DNA from: Megachile rotundata | Lineage: Eukaryota > Arthropoda > Insecta > Hymenoptera > Megachilidae | Direction of reading: 5' to 3' | DNA: 64,000 nt | NCBI RefSeq assembly: GCF_050947335.1 | Contig: NC_134988.1 | Location: 2,976,001-3,040,000, forward strand | Shown here: in pieces, positions 10,169 through 22,253 of the stretch | Numbering within the stretch: position 1 is the first letter of the stretch | Layout: the number at the start of each line of letters is the position of its first letter | Notes under the pieces: model-generated | Told to the model about the DNA's origin: nothing | Seen by the model: the letters and a program-made list of their open reading frames with translations, nothing else | The model's database searches: none | Translations under genes and position numbers: made by a program

Positions 10169-11599
10169 CTCTATTTTTTTTTTTTTTTTCATAACGTGCT
10201 GAAAAGCACAAAATGGCGTCTTACGTCGAACTCGGGGGTTTTCCGCTTCCAAGTCGGCGAATACCCTGTCAAATAGAAGTGGGAAGGTGAAGAAGTCCAA
10301 ATTTTGACTACAAATACGCTTAGCAGGGTGCGTGCCAGAGTATGGCCCTTCCTGCCATAGCAGTTCGTTTGTCACTAACTCCTTCGAAGCCTTCACCACT
10401 CCGGACGTGATCTCGGCAGGATCTTTGACTTGTGCCGGTGGAGTAGAGTCGGTTCCTTGGCGAGGCGTGATCTTCCATCTAAGTGACCCACTGTTTCTGT
10501 TTGTCATTCATCACCCGCGGTTTGGAGGGTCCTGCAGGTGGTACTGGCTGGCGGTCATCTGCCCAATTCGCGGGCATCAGTGCTTCCAGGTATTTGCGGT
10601 AATTAAAGGCAGACATTCGTCTGGCATTCCTAGGCATCGCCGGTTTTCTAGGCGGAAGTTGCTTGGCTGTCCAACCACCTTGTTGATTCATTTCTCGAGG
10701 AAGAATGTAAATATTCAACGCAACAAAAACGACGAAGAGTTAAAAAATATATTAAAGGATCCAGGCAGCTTGTTATTGCGCAAGAAGACAATGAGGAGGA
10801 GAAGAGGAAGAGTCGGAGCAGAAGAGACGGAGACACATAGACACGACCGATCGAACGATTCAAACCTGTAAGGGAGGTGTTTCGTGACATCTCCACGAAA
10901 TATAATATATTAGGATTTATTTTTATTTTACATTTTTACAAATTCCAGATGGCTAGCAATTTGTACCAGGGACAGTACCCAAACTACAAATTGCCAGCAT
11001 GCTTATTGCACGCAAATCAACAAGACCGTTTTTGAGAGTCAGTTTATTACTTAATACGGCAGTTTGTATATTTTAGATTTTTTGAAGTTTCCGAAAGATC
11101 TCCAAATTGACCGTGATGGCCGTCATTCCCGTCAAGTAATCGGCACTCATACCCAGTGGAAACTCCATCAAATATTGTTTAACATTTACAGTTACGTCTT
11201 TCACCTCTGATACTTCCTACTTCTTACAAATCGCGTTTCAGACGCAGGAAGTAGGGATAGGTCAGTGATGCCTAAATTCGATTGGTTTAGGAAAATGACT
11301 GATCAGGCGAAGAGGCGGAAGTACAAACTTTTCGTGTACGCAAACAGAAAAGTTGTTAGTTAGTTATACCAAAAAACTCAGAAAAGAAACATTATAATCT
11401 CTTCCAACCAGGAAACATTATAATCCCGCGTTCTTGTTTCAAAGTTCATACAGTTTCATTTTCACTAGTAATTAAATCGTTATTTTTTATGATTAAAACT
11501 CTTGTATTTTTTTTTATTTACTTCGACTTCAAACCTCAGTATTACCTACCTCCGTAACAAGTCGTAGGAATTTACGAAAAAACAGTAACCGAGCCAAAA
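10169..11599. other. Retroposed-looking minus-strand remnant and unassigned sequence
   Basis: Read on the minus strand, 10896 to 10190 contains two partly overlapping open segments (10718-10479 and 10507-10103) that a one-base shift would join. It runs into an A tract of about 17 (10173-10189) directly against the LTR end. The predicted peptide (for example RMSAFNYRKYLEALMPANWADD) matches no family I know. An A-tailed broken frame suggests a processed pseudogene or LINE piece. Nothing is recognised in 10900-11599. Confidence 0.3.
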
Positions 11600-11975
11600 G
11601 ATTTCTTAATTTCGAAGTATGCTCCTTAAGCGAAACCGCATAGATGATAATATCATCTATATGAACTAAAAGTTCTATACCTTGAAGTCCAGATAATATT
11701 ACGTCCATAACTCTCTAAAAGGTTGCGGAAGCATTTTTTAAGCTAAATGGCATACGATTAAATTCGTAATGGCTATGAGGAATGGAGAAGGCCGTTTTGG
11801 GTTTGGATGTGATGTCCATGGGAATTTGGTGAAAACCTGAGGCGAGATCTAACTGAAATATTACTTACTGAAATATTACATCTGCCACAGTTTTTTCGTT
11901 TAACTTCCTGCAATTAATAACCATTCTCCACCGTGGTTTTCCGGATGAATTAGATTTTTTGGCACCATTCAGAGT
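11600..11975 (-). pseudogene. Gypsy reverse transcriptase remnant
   Basis: Minus-strand translation gives GKPRWRMVINCRKLNEKT, LDLASGFHQIPMDIT, KTAFSIPHSHYEFNRMPF and HIDDIIIYAVSLKEH in order. These are the conserved RT blocks of Gypsy elements, with the catalytic box HIDD in place of YLDD. A stop lies in the block before that box and a small tandem duplication (about 11852-11880) breaks the frame. It is a decayed fragment of a lineage different from the GC-rich Gypsy at 2350. Confidence 0.75.
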
Positions 11976-12211
11976 GGAGAATTGTAAGAAGAAACTAATG
12001 GTTCAATTATATCGTCGCGGAGAAGAAAATTACTTACTTCATTATTTCATCCTTAAAAACCGGAGAAAATTTAACCTGTTTTGTATGGGTATATTGTCAG
12101 CAGTATTAATTGTATATTAATTTAGCTTTAGCTGCTAGGACTTTAGCTGCTTCCAATTTATCTATAGGGAGATGAAATTGATATAGAAATTCATAATGTT
12201 AAGTACATAAT

Positions 12212-12620
12212 GTTAAGGACCCACATCCAAACTACTTAGATTGCGCATTAAATTGAATGAATATGATTATAGTATCGTATACAAACCTGGGAGAGTGAAT
12301 GCCAAGCTCACGCACTTTCGCAAAATTCTGTCAACCCTGATAAAAATCCTATTCTTCATCCACAACCTGTACTGCCTACTCTAAACGTCAATCCTGGCCA
12401 TGGGTATCTGAAGAAAGTAGTCATCTCCATAGCTGATACACCTGCTGCGGATCTTGAGACAGACGAAAGGGATGAGACAATGACTTTTGAAAACGAAATA
12501 ATGATAGCTTTTGTGTTCCTGACGCGCGGGATAGCAGAAGTCAAATCCAGTGAGATCATTCAAGGATTTTCCCGCTCGAATACCTACGTGTCCGAGGTGC
12601 AATCAGTGCCGCCGCAAAGG
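12212..12620 (+). pseudogene. Gypsy RNase H end and linker remnant
   Basis: Plus-strand translation gives DPTSKLLRLRIKLNEYDYSIVYKPGRVNAK, the usual end of a Gypsy RNase H domain (DPTSRL...EYDYxIVYKPG). It is followed after a frameshift by linker-like sequence to about 12620. The orientation is opposite to the RT remnant at 11600-11975, so the two are either separate insertions or one rearranged element. No integrase follows. Confidence 0.6.
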
Positions 12621-12892
12621 GTGAATGACCCTGAAGTATGTGAGATTCCACCGTCGCACCGAACAGGAGTGTTGGGTAAGTATGCGATGCCGGCGTCACC
12701 CCCTCCTGCGTTGTTGGGTGAGTAGCCGATGAGACCACTGCGAACTGGAGATTCAAGTGGACTCGTGTAAGAGTTACTTTGAATGGTAGATCAAGGTGAA
12801 TGCAATGACCTGATTTACACAGGGGAACCTTGAAAAAGAATAACCTTGTCAGAATTACCTATAGAGGAAAGAACAACCTTGTCGGAATTACT
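12621..12892. other. Flank with two copies of a ~33-bp unit
   Basis: AACCTTGTCAGAATTACC and AACCTTGTCGGAATTAC occur about 34 bases apart (from 12837), with TATAGAGGAAA between them. TATAGAGGAAA occurs again on the far side of the solo LTR (14470). Before the insertions this was probably a short tandem repeat. There is no coding content. Confidence 0.4.
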
Positions 12893-13050
12893 TTTTTTTT
12901 TTTTAAGCGAGGGGAAATCTTCGAAAAGACACCCCCACTCCCCGGGGGAGGAGCGGGGGCAGTGTGGGATTTGTACCCACTAAAACCCCTCGGTGATTCC
13001 CGACCCGGCGGCATGGCGCGTCCCGGGATCGTGCGTTATCGTCACCGCGA
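12893..13050 (-). mobile_element. 5'-truncated LINE tail with 12-bp target duplication
   Basis: This is the reverse complement of the tail at 1-430: the poly(A) is a T run at 12893-12904 and the homology stops at 13050. It is flanked by direct repeats TGTCGGAATTAC (12881-12892 and 13051-13062). This gives a 158-bp, 5'-truncated insertion made by target-primed reverse transcription. Confidence 0.8.
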
Positions 13051-13064
13051 TGTCGGAATTACCT

Positions 13065-14466
13065 TGTGACGGATCGGTAGGAGGGACGACAGGAAAAGTC
13101 CCTGAGGTGGAGGGCGGCCAGGGAAAGCGGTCCTCCACGTCCCGATACGCACACCCACGGACGATTTCTTTAAAGGGGCGCCAGTGCAATGCACGCGTCC
13201 GGGGGAATCACCCTTACGGCAGCTCTTCCGGGAGCGGTACTCAAGGGGGGACAGAAAATAAGTAGAGTATCCGCGAGTAGCTACGATGAATTTGGCTTTA
13301 TTGTGGGCCGAAGCTAGCCCTTCGAGAAGAACGTAAATGAGCCCTTCGTGGTACAAAGTTCGGAAAGGGAACTGGGTCACGATCGCTAAGTGCGGTAAAG
13401 ATATCGCGACACGAGGGCTCGCGATACACGCGAGTGATACAAAATAAAAATCGGAAATGAAAAGAAAACGCGGTACACTGTGGGAGCACGCCCTCTTGGG
13501 GGTCGTGGACAACAAAGGGAACGCTGGACCTAAATGTAAAATACAATGCAAAAAGAAAAAAAAAGGTAGCCCGAACTGGGATCAGCGGCCCAGAATCGCG
13601 GGGACAGAAAGCGCAAATCTGTACAGCGATATTCCGTGAATACGGTCCCTAAGGTCCTCGTCGCCGGGGCTGGTGGTCCTATCGCCAGGAACCACCCATA
13701 CGCACACACACTCGCTTATGGATCTTGCAAGAAGGCAAATATCCTACCTTTGTACGCTGGTGTCCGGGTAGGCGTCGTTCTCTGTCTGGGCGCGGCGCCA
13801 AGGTAAGTCCACACTCCACCGATCGGACACACACACACACACACGAAACGTGAAAGGGAGAAAGAAAGAGAAAAAAAGGAATTATGATACGGTGTAAAAA
13901 AAACTAAATAAGGCGCAAAGATACGCGGGCGGTTCGCAGTGCGTCGTGATTCGCGGCTCGCAGGCTTCTTCTCTCCGTATCCGCGGCTCGGGTCCTCGGT
14001 GCGCGAAGTTCCCCCTCCCCGAGGATTTCGGCGCCAGGAATGGGCCAAGTAGTGTTGCGGCCAGGTCCTGGGGCCCCTTCGGGTGGCAGCTGGGGTGGCT
14101 CGTCCCCAGGCCTGGCGTCCCTCGGTGGTGGCTGCCGGTCGCCCCCGCGGAGGTGGACGGGTGGCTCGGCGACCGGTCAGCAGGCGGCTGTGGCTGATGG
14201 GCTCCATCCCGCGCCTCCATCTCTAGGGTTGGGGTTTTCCCCCGCGCCCGGAGCCGCGGATGCTTCTTCCTTGGGCCGCTCGTCTTCATGCCGGTGCCGG
14301 GGGGGAAAGGGGCGCACGAATAATAATAAAATCGGGAACTACAAAAACGAAAAAAAAACACGCACTCTTCCATACGCCCCGCCACGAGGGGTTGGCAGGG
14401 CGGAGGAGAGAGGCCGGCGGGCCTGGTGGCCACTCGTAACGAGGCATAAAAATATGCCTCGTTACA
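13065..14466 (-). repeat. Solo Gypsy LTR with 4-bp target duplication
   Basis: On the minus strand it begins TGTAACGAGGCAT and ends GATCCGTCACA like the LTR at 8753-10168, and it shares blocks such as GCACTGGCGCCCC and AAAGAAATCGTCCGTGGGTGTG. It is 1402 bp, flanked by ACCT (13061-13064 and 14467-14470), with no internal element sequence on either side: a solo LTR left by recombination between two LTRs. A polyadenylation signal (plus-strand TTTATT, 13298-13303) is conserved. The first bases form a strong hairpin (14436-14448 with 14453-14465). It is clearly diverged from the other LTR, so it is older or from a sister family. Confidence 0.8.
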
Positions 14467-14889
14467 ACCTATAGAGGAAAAAACAATGAATTGTAATAAT
14501 GATGAAATTAATGAAAGTAGACTCTTAATTAATAACATGAACGAAACAGTAAGAAGATCGACGACATTCTATTCCTTACCTATTATAATTTGTGTAGACG
14601 ATAATCTCTTCATGAAGCCTGATAACCTTGCCCATTCTATCTCGTTAACTGCAAATGATACTTCATAAACCACCGAAGGATTATTAAACCGAATTGGAGA
14701 TTCTCCCGAACAAATCCAACAATATCAGGTTGAGTTTGGTAATGTCATTGTTTTCCCTCATGATAAGTATTCAGAAGAAATATAAGAAGAGATTTCTTAT
14801 TTTATAAGAAACGGGTAGAAAAACCTCAATTTTTTCTTTTAATTTATAAGAAACTTTACTGAGAACAATGTTATTACGTTACAAAAATA
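14467..14889. other. No recognisable gene
   Basis: AT-rich sequence with short open frames only. The 60-codon frame at 14486-14668 resembles nothing I know. Confidence 0.3.
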
Positions 14890-15115
14890 CACTAGTCAAA
14901 AGAATTAAGGGAACAGAAAAATGTCAAAAAAAGAAAAATTAGTGAAAAAAAGTCTAAAAAATTTTTGAGACAAAAGGTCGAAAACTAGAGACCTGAATCT
15001 TCAAAATGACTATTCTGGATGTCTCCTGCGATGAATTTCAACGGAGGCAGAGCAATTTGAATATGACCTAAAAATTTAAGGAATTTTTCTGTTCCCTTAA
15101 TTCTTTTGACTAGTG
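14890..15115. mobile_element. Tc1/mariner-type MITE (226 bp)
   Basis: The ends are a 31-32-bp inverted repeat starting CACTAGTCAAAAGAATTAAG (14890-14921 and 15084-15115), with no coding sequence inside. A TA precedes the left end. The right end is followed by CA, where a hAT-like end begins at once, so the right TA is lost. TA and CACTAGTCAAAAG-like ends fit the Tc1/mariner superfamily. Confidence 0.75.
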
Positions 15116-15235
15116 CAGGGGTCGGCAACCTTTAGAGTCGGAAGAGTCAAAAATTACAATTTATAAAATTTCAAAGTTTTTAAAGAGCCACAAAGTTTTT
15201 TCTTGCCAACAATAAATAGTACTCGCATAAATAAA
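15116..15235. mobile_element. hAT-type terminal fragment
   Basis: CAGGGGTCGGCAACCTTTAG followed by GAAGAGTC and AAGAGCCACAAAG resembles the ends of Charlie/Tip100-like hAT transposons (CAGGGGTNGGCAACC ... GAGCCAC). Only this end is seen, directly abutting the MITE. Confidence 0.5.
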
Positions 15236-15257
15236 GTGTTTTAATAAAAAAAAACTA

Positions 15258-18155
15258 ATCTATTGGTAGATTTTGTAAAAGGAAAATTAATAGAAGAGGA
15301 AGCAAGGCGTCAAAGAAGATGGCGCATCATCGGCTCTGGTTTCTCGAAAGTCTACGTGAACAAGGAACAGCGTGTACACGCGTACACAGGCGGTACGAGC
15401 GGACCGAGCGGAACAGGCGGAACCAGCGGAACGGGCGGAACAAGAGGAACAAGAGGCAATCAGAACAAAGCAAGGTTTTCCGGAAATTGTTATAATTGCG
15501 GTAAATATGGGCATCCAGCCATTCGTTGTCACGTAAAAAGAAAAGATCAAGGTAGAGCGAGCCAAGCGAGTACTATAAGCGGACAGGAAGATTCGTTAGT
15601 TGCTATTTCGGCGTTGATATGTTCGACTGAAAGAAATGAATGGTACCTCGATAGCGGGGCAACTTCACACATGTGTAATGACCGGAACGCGTTTGAAACT
15701 TTGTCGGACGAAAAGATTACTAATATTAGTACGGCCGGTAAAGAAAACATAAAATCTTACGGTATAGGAGTTGTACAAATTAACGTTAGTTCGCATGGTA
15801 GAGTAAATCCGATAAAATTAGCGAATGTATTATATGTGCCAGATTTAAGAAGTAATTTGATATCGGTCCAAGCTATTACGGAAAAACAATATGAAATGAA
15901 GTTCTCGAAAGACAATGCGAAAGTGATTAGATCGGATGGCTCGTTAGTTTTTGTCGCGTCTAAAAGGAATCATATGTATGTAGTTAAAGAAACGGTTAAT
16001 CATAGAGTTTACAATACTATGAACGATCCTAATGTAAAATTGAAATTATGGCATGAGCGATACGGACACTTAAATTACGATGATTTAAAAGCGTTAGCCG
16101 ATAAGAATATAGTATACGGAGTAGATTTCTCGTCGAAAAGTCAAAAATTGCCTTGCGAAATATGCGATCAAGCTAAAATTCATGAACTACCATTCGCGAA
16201 AGGTGCGAATCGAGCGAAAATGTGTTAGAGTTAGTACATACAGATATTTGTGGCCCGATAGATACAAAATCGTATGGAGGTGCGCGTTACTTTGCGACGT
16301 TTATCGACGATAGAACGAGATATGTAGAAGTAGTATTTTTGAAATCTCGTAGTGACATCTTAAAGGAATTTAAAAAGTATCAACTGCATGTAGAAAAGCA
16401 AACAGAATGTAAAATAGTTCAATTGCGTAGTGATAATGCCAAAGAGTATGTCAGTCAAGAATTTAATGAATATTTAGAAAGCCAGGGCATTACTAGCCAA
16501 CTATCAGTTCCGTACACACCGCAGCAGAACGGAGTCGCAGAACGTGCAAATAGAACAATTGTCGAAATGGCGCGCGGAATGTTGATACAATCGAATGTTC
16601 CAAAGGGTTTATGGGCCGAAGCCGTGAGTACAGCGGTATTTTTAAGAAATAGGTGCCCTTCAAAGGCAAACGGTGGGGTGACACCTTATGTTATGGTTAG
16701 GACACAAACAGACTGTTAAATTTTTGAGAATTTTCGGATCGCAACAGTATTCCAAGTTTGAGCCAAAGGGAGAAAAGGCAATTCTGGTAGGATATTCTAT
16801 AGAAACAAAGGCATATAGATTATGGATCCCGGGTACCACAAAAGTAATCAAAAGTCGTGATGTTCGTTTTATAGAAAATATGAGTAATAAGATAAATCGT
16901 GTAAATATAGAGTTATTGTTTGATGAGAATAAGATAAATGAAGAAAAGATACTAGAAAACGGATCTACATAGGAATCTACAAGTAGATTAGAAGATGAAA
17001 CGTTAGACAATTTGTACGAAAATTTAAATTCCGATACATACGAAGACATAGGTAATGAGTTAGGTCAGGACAATTCAGAGAGAAAAAGAGCACATGGTAG
17101 GCCAAAATTAATTAAAACTGGTGAAAGAGAACGACCTAAGAAACAGTATCAGATGGCAAAAGTTGCGATAGGTCCAGTAGACAACGATCCAGAAACGATA
17201 GAAGAAGCATTAGATAGACCAGATAAAGAGCAATGGCTAGAAGCGATGAAAAGTGAATACAATTCATTATTAGAATGTAACACATGGGAGTTAGTCGATA
17301 GAGTACCGGAAATGAAGGTAATTTCTTGTAAATGGGTTTTTCATATAAAAAGGCTCCAAAACAACGAAATAGATAGATACAAAGCTAGATTAGTTGCTCG
17401 CGGTTGTGGACAGAAATACGGTGTAGATTACCTAGATGTGTATGCTCCAGTTGCTCGAATACAAACTGTAAGAACGTTGTTAGCAATAAGTGTAGAAATG
17501 AACTATTATGTGCATCAGATGGATGTAACTACGGCGTATATACAAGGTGAATTATCAGAAACAATATATATGGAGCAACCGCCGATGTTTGGATATAATA
17601 ATAATAATAAAGTATGTCATTTGCGTCGTCCAATATATAGATTAAAACAGTCAAGCCGTGCGTGGCAAAATAAATTAAATGAAAAATTGGAGAAAATCAG
17701 TCTGTACGCGTCGAAAGCAGAACCATGTGTATATACAGGCAATATATGTAGATGACCAGGTTGCAATAATTGTAGTCTATGTAGATGATTTGCTGTTAGT
17801 GTCAAAGTCGTTAGAAGTATTGCGTAAAGTAAAATTAGAATTGAGTAAAGTCTTTAAAATGAAGGATTTAGGACCAGTGAAAGAGATGCTCGGAATACGG
17901 ATTGAAAGGGAGGGAGATACAGGGTCGATTAAAATTTCGCAAAGCAAATATATAAAGAAATTAATAGAAAAGTTTGAGATGAACGAATGTAAATCTGCAT
18001 CTACTCCTGTAGCTTTAGGAATCAAATTGTCGCGGGAAATGGAGCCAAAGACCCCTGATGAAAAAAAGGGAGATGGAAGATAAGCCATATAGAGAATTAA
18101 TAGGAAGCCTCCTTTTCTTAGCCAACACCACGAGACCCGATATATCCAGGCCTAC
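15258..18155 (+). pseudogene. Copia polyprotein, decayed and truncated at both ends
   Basis: The domains run in Copia order. The Gag zinc knuckle CYNCGKYGHPAIRC is at about 15488, the protease WYLDSGATSHMC near 15645. Next are the GAG-pre-integrase domain (about 16050-16210) and the integrase (DICGP near 16240, RSDNAKEY near 16430, QNGVAERAN near 16525). Then comes an AT-hook-like GRPKLIKTGERERPKK, then RT with YVDDLL near 17780. The frame is broken near 16226, near 16715, by TAG near 16970 and near 17752. Homology stops at about 18155 inside RT/RNase H, so RNase H, both LTRs and most of Gag are missing. It is the same superfamily as the intact Copia at 30810 but a clearly different lineage. 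Confidence 0.9.
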
Positions 18156-18282
18156 AACACCGGTAGTGCGAGTATAGACGCCGTAAAATAAAGACGTTGT
18201 AAAACACATACTATTAATTTTATAATAAAACTGCGTAAAAAACCAACAAACATAAATAAATTCCTTTTTACGCACCTAATTG

Positions 18283-18392
18283 CATTACTTTCCGGACAAA
18301 CCATGTATGCTAAAATTGATAAAGAAACATTTGTCATCTTATTTGGTCTGTACAAAATACAATATAAAAGTGCAGAAAAATTTTTGTAATAC
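18283..18392 (+). pseudogene. Possible Gypsy RNase H scrap
   Basis: Translation gives SGQTMYAKIDKETFVILFGL, resembling the NYxQIxKEaLAIxFGL block of Gypsy RNase H. It is about 36 codons long with no supporting neighbours. Chance similarity is possible. Confidence 0.3.
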
Positions 18393-18634
18393 TTAGCCCA
18401 CCACAAGTTTTAGTCTCAGATATTGATTGTACATTTGCTTCATTAGAGTTTCAAAATCTGTTAAAAAATAATGGTACATAAATAAAAAAAAAAAATATAT
18501 ACTGATCGAATTGAGTAACCTCCTCCTTTTTCGAAGTCGGTTAAAAAGGACAGTTACAATACTAATTCTATTCAACTTTCATAATGCAACTCTCACAACT
18601 TTTTAACATCCCATTTTCATTCTTTATAAAAACT

Positions 18635-19420
18635 CTACAACTTGCAGACGTAATCATATATGCGTATAAAAGGGAAAAGTGTAAAAAAAAAATTAACAGG
18701 GCCATTACAGAAATTATTCAATTAAATTTGGATTACTGCAGTTCTTGGAAACAAAAAATAAATTCTAACAAATTTGAGGCAATGCTATTTAGAAGGAAAA
18801 TAAAAATTCCTCACGTTTGGGAACGAATATAAAAATTTTAATTTATTTGTAGATGGTACGAGGATTCTCCACGGAAAAGTAGTTAAATACTTGGGAGTAA
18901 ACTTGGACGAACTTCTTGATATGAATGAGCTTGTTACAATACATTTAGAAAAAACTACGAAAGCCTTCCAGAGCAACAACAGGCTTTTCCCAGCGTCTAA
19001 TTTAAGTAAGAAAATTAAAATACTGTGCTACAAATTCGACCCATATGAACGTACGACTGTCCAGTCTGGTACAATATGAGTCCGCTTATCATAGAAAAAG
19101 AAAATGCCTGTACATGACTGTTTAAAAGCAAGGAGTCAAACTATAAGACACTACATTAGTACAGGGAAATTATACGATACAGTCGAAATACCGCGCATTG
19201 ATTCGATCATGATACACGGATTTACTTTGCAAATAGAAATATTGAATCCAACTACCTCCTAAGTGCACTGTATTCGCAGCAAGAATTCCATTAGCGTACA
19301 CTGGAAACAGCATACATCCCCCAGGCATTTTTATACCTAGACAAAACAGGAATAATAATTGACGCACACAATGTACCAATTACTTATCACATTCAATGCA
19401 CTATAAACAAGAAAATTTTA
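18635..19420 (+). pseudogene. LINE ORF2 reverse transcriptase C-terminal remnant
   Basis: Broken frames give ADVIIYAYKREKCKKKI (the FADDLIIY block with the Asp pair damaged), then SSWKQKINSNKFEAMLFRR and VVKYLGVNLDE, then KAFQSNNRLFP and KIKILCYKF. A thumb/C-terminal segment follows with LYDTVEIPRIDS near 19170. This block order is typical of Jockey/I-type LINE RTs and matches the end of the LINE at 48385-50282 (KYLDVTLDTQL...KALSRLFPSKYL). There are several stops and frameshifts, and the N-terminal RT and endonuclease are absent. Confidence 0.7.
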
Positions 19421-20026
19421 TATGAACCACATATAGTTAATAAAAACATAGCACTCAAGATCATTTACAGCACTACGCTTCCAAAAGACAATGTCAATTT
19501 ATTCAAGAATATGTTCAACAAACATACCCTTGAATGAAAAAATACTGGTGGCTGGAAGAAGGAAATCAAAGAAGCAACCAAAGTTAGTTAAATCGCCAAC
19601 ATTGTTAATGGAATAATCGATGTAAAATATGTATAAATGTAAATAGTTATACATTCATTAGGATAAGCAATGGGAATAGCAAAGATGAGTATTTGGTAAT
19701 GCGTGAATGCGAGAATGCGTGTGAATGAGAATAAAGTACACTTACAATTAGTTTAGGTGTAAGTTCCAAAAGGAGAGACCTGTAACTTTTTTCTGGCATC
19801 GCATTTTTGACTCTGCATCAGGGCCTTGTAACGGCAGGAAACCCAAGCGTAGTACATAAAATTCGGAAAACAGTCGAAGGTTTAGTGGGAATCCAGAATA
19901 AGTAAGAAAATCACGTGTATAAAAAAATAACGTGTTGTATAACGAACCATACCATCGAAGTGATACATTATTCATTATGGAATCAATGTAAATAACTTAC
20001 ATTGTCATGAACAAAGCTACTTTAAA
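19421..20026. other. No recognisable gene
   Basis: Possibly the 3' end of the LINE remnant up to about 19640, then unassigned AT-rich sequence. No repeats or coding structure are evident. Confidence 0.3.
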
Positions 20027-20027
20027 A

Positions 20028-20098
20028 AAATGATTAGCTCCAGAGTTAAGCGTTCAACTGCAGATCAAAAGGAGTACAGTTCAAATACCACTTACCTA
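20028..20098 (+). pseudogene. tRNA-Cys(GCA)-like pseudogene
   Basis: TAGCTC...AGAGTTAAGCGTTCAACTGCAGATC and AGTTCAAATACC match the D arm, the anticodon loop (CTGCAGA, anticodon GCA) and the T loop of eukaryotic tRNA-Cys in order and spacing. The acceptor arms (about 20028-20034 and 20089-20096) do not pair, so it is a pseudogene or the head of an old tRNA-derived SINE. Confidence 0.55.
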
Positions 20099-21369
20099 TT
20101 TTTTTCGTTTAAGTATTTAATTACGTTAATGTATCATTACTAAAGTTTCAAAGAATGGTGCTACAACTGCTGTAACTATTAATAATTTATTAATCGTGTT
20201 GCATTTATTATGTTAAAATTATCGTTATTATTGATTATATGCATTAATATCGTCTTTTATAACATTGCATATTTATGTACATTTACTTTATACATTTCGT
20301 TTGTAACTGTCAACGATTCTCTGTAATTTTTAATTTAACTATATCTATATAAATATTAACTATATCTATATTTAACTATAATCTTTAACTATTAAATTTA
20401 AGACTAATAAACGGCAATTCTCCTTTCAAGATATTTCATTATTTTACCATACAAAATTTGTGTTCCAAGAAGAAGTAAGAGTAAAAAAGTACAAGAAATA
20501 TATAAAAAGCACGACGGTGCACAGTGGCGAAAAACGGCGAAAACGTGGACAAAAGTCAAAAAATGAAAATCGCAATTCTTGAAATCCGTTTAATGGAAAT
20601 AGCTTATAAAGAATCTGTGCATACTGTTTTCACAGTTTTAATGACTTTATTATTACCATTTCGAAGATATGAGCCTCCAAAGTTGAACATTTTTTAAAGT
20701 CGATTTTTCCGGGTAAAGTTTAACATAATGCTGTTCACTATTTCTCAAATATTATGTTCATCCATTATTACCGGCTGTTTATATGATACTTTAACATTAT
20801 AATTATGTAAGTTGCACAATAAAATGTTTATTTTTAACACTGATATGGAAAGAGATATAAACCATAGACATATTTAATGTTTATGTAAGGTAAAAGTTGT
20901 GATCTTCACCTCGGTTCACCTACCAAATAGGCTTAAATGAAAGCTGGAAGCTTCCCGAACAAGAATCTGTAACGATATCTTGCGGTAATTTGTGGTTTTC
21001 TGAGTTATTCGCATTTATGTTCACACGCGAGCCTTATTATTATACATGACAACAGCGGTTTCGGGACGTTTTTCAAATACAGTTACTCGATTTAATATTC
21101 GGACACTATGGTATTTGCGAAATTAAAGCTTTATGTACTTACTTGCAATGTGATTATCGAATTTTCTGATCCGCAATGAATTAAAGCACATATTTTAGTT
21201 TACAAATATGTAAAATTAAATACTTTATTTTTTATTGTTTTCTACATAATAAATGATAAACGAAATTAGACCCGATATTGGTGTCGAAAAAATATTCGGA
21301 CACTTAATATTACATAAAGTTTTTTCTTATTTAGAGTGTATCTAACAATAAAGTTATAATTTTAATATT

Positions 21370-21708
21370 AATTTAATATTTTTTGGGACATCCCTTTTGT
21401 CACATGATGTGTTACAAACGTGTTGGCATGTTTGAAATTATTTTATTTAAATAATTTTGAGTAATGCGTTTCCACTCTTCCGTCAGTGGCATTTTTTAAT
21501 TCGTCTTTCGTTTCTATAGGGGTGGTCTTAGCATTACGATCCAATAAGTCCCATTGATTTTCAATTAGATTTAAATCCGGTTCCGTTTTCTTATTTTATG
21601 TACCACAGCCTGACTGACTGCAAGCCTTTTGGCAACTTTTCGCGTTGATAAGCCAGATTTTAATAGAGAAATAATACTATCTTTCACAGTTTTAGATAAT
21701 GTTTTCAT
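21370..21708 (-). pseudogene. Tc1-like transposase remnant, catalytic core deleted
   Basis: From the ATG at 21708 the minus strand reads KTLSKTVKDSIISLLKSGLS then RKVAKRLAVSQAVVHK, a Tc1 N-terminal helix-turn-helix. It is joined almost directly to the C-terminal block (NQWDLLDRNAKTTPIETKDE...), the region around the last catalytic Glu. Most of the DNA-binding and DDE core is missing. A Tc1-style end (CACTTTTGCTCCTCACTGTA, about 22019-22038) may be its 5' terminus. Confidence 0.65.
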
Positions 21709-22253
21709 GACAGTATGTTAATATGTTTTACTGCACGAACAACAACAGTGCAACTACTAGAGAATTCCCGATTTCAGACAACACTGGTCTTTGTTTACAA
21801 AGCTATCTTTACGTTTCTCAACCACAAATTTTCTGATGCGATGCAAAACCGACTACACGGAAAACATTTGTATTTATCAAAATATTAATGACATCATAAC
21901 GGGTAAAACTTTTTTGGAAATCTAAAACATTGTACTTAATACTATGTATTTTTTTTTTTTATTCTATATGGAAACATTGAATAAAATTTCATTTTCGTAA
22001 AAATATCGTATGTGTGTTCACTTTTGCTCCTCACTGTATATGTACACATAACAATAATAGAGACATACTGAAGCCGTAGAAATATTCCTTGTGTTTAATA
22101 GTTGCTAGATTCTTAATTCGTGAACATGCGACTTCACGAGTTTCTGCACTTAACTTATAATTATGAAGAGTTAGTTTCTTATCTTTGTGAAATAAATGTA
22201 ATTAGACAAACAGTTGAGTGTCCGCGATGTAACACAGTTATTAATAGTGTATA

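Noticed and set aside
18480..18545. CTCCTCCTTTTTCGAAGTCGG considered as the end of a known repeat
   Set aside because: It looks like a widespread insect repeat motif, but I could not define its ends or family.
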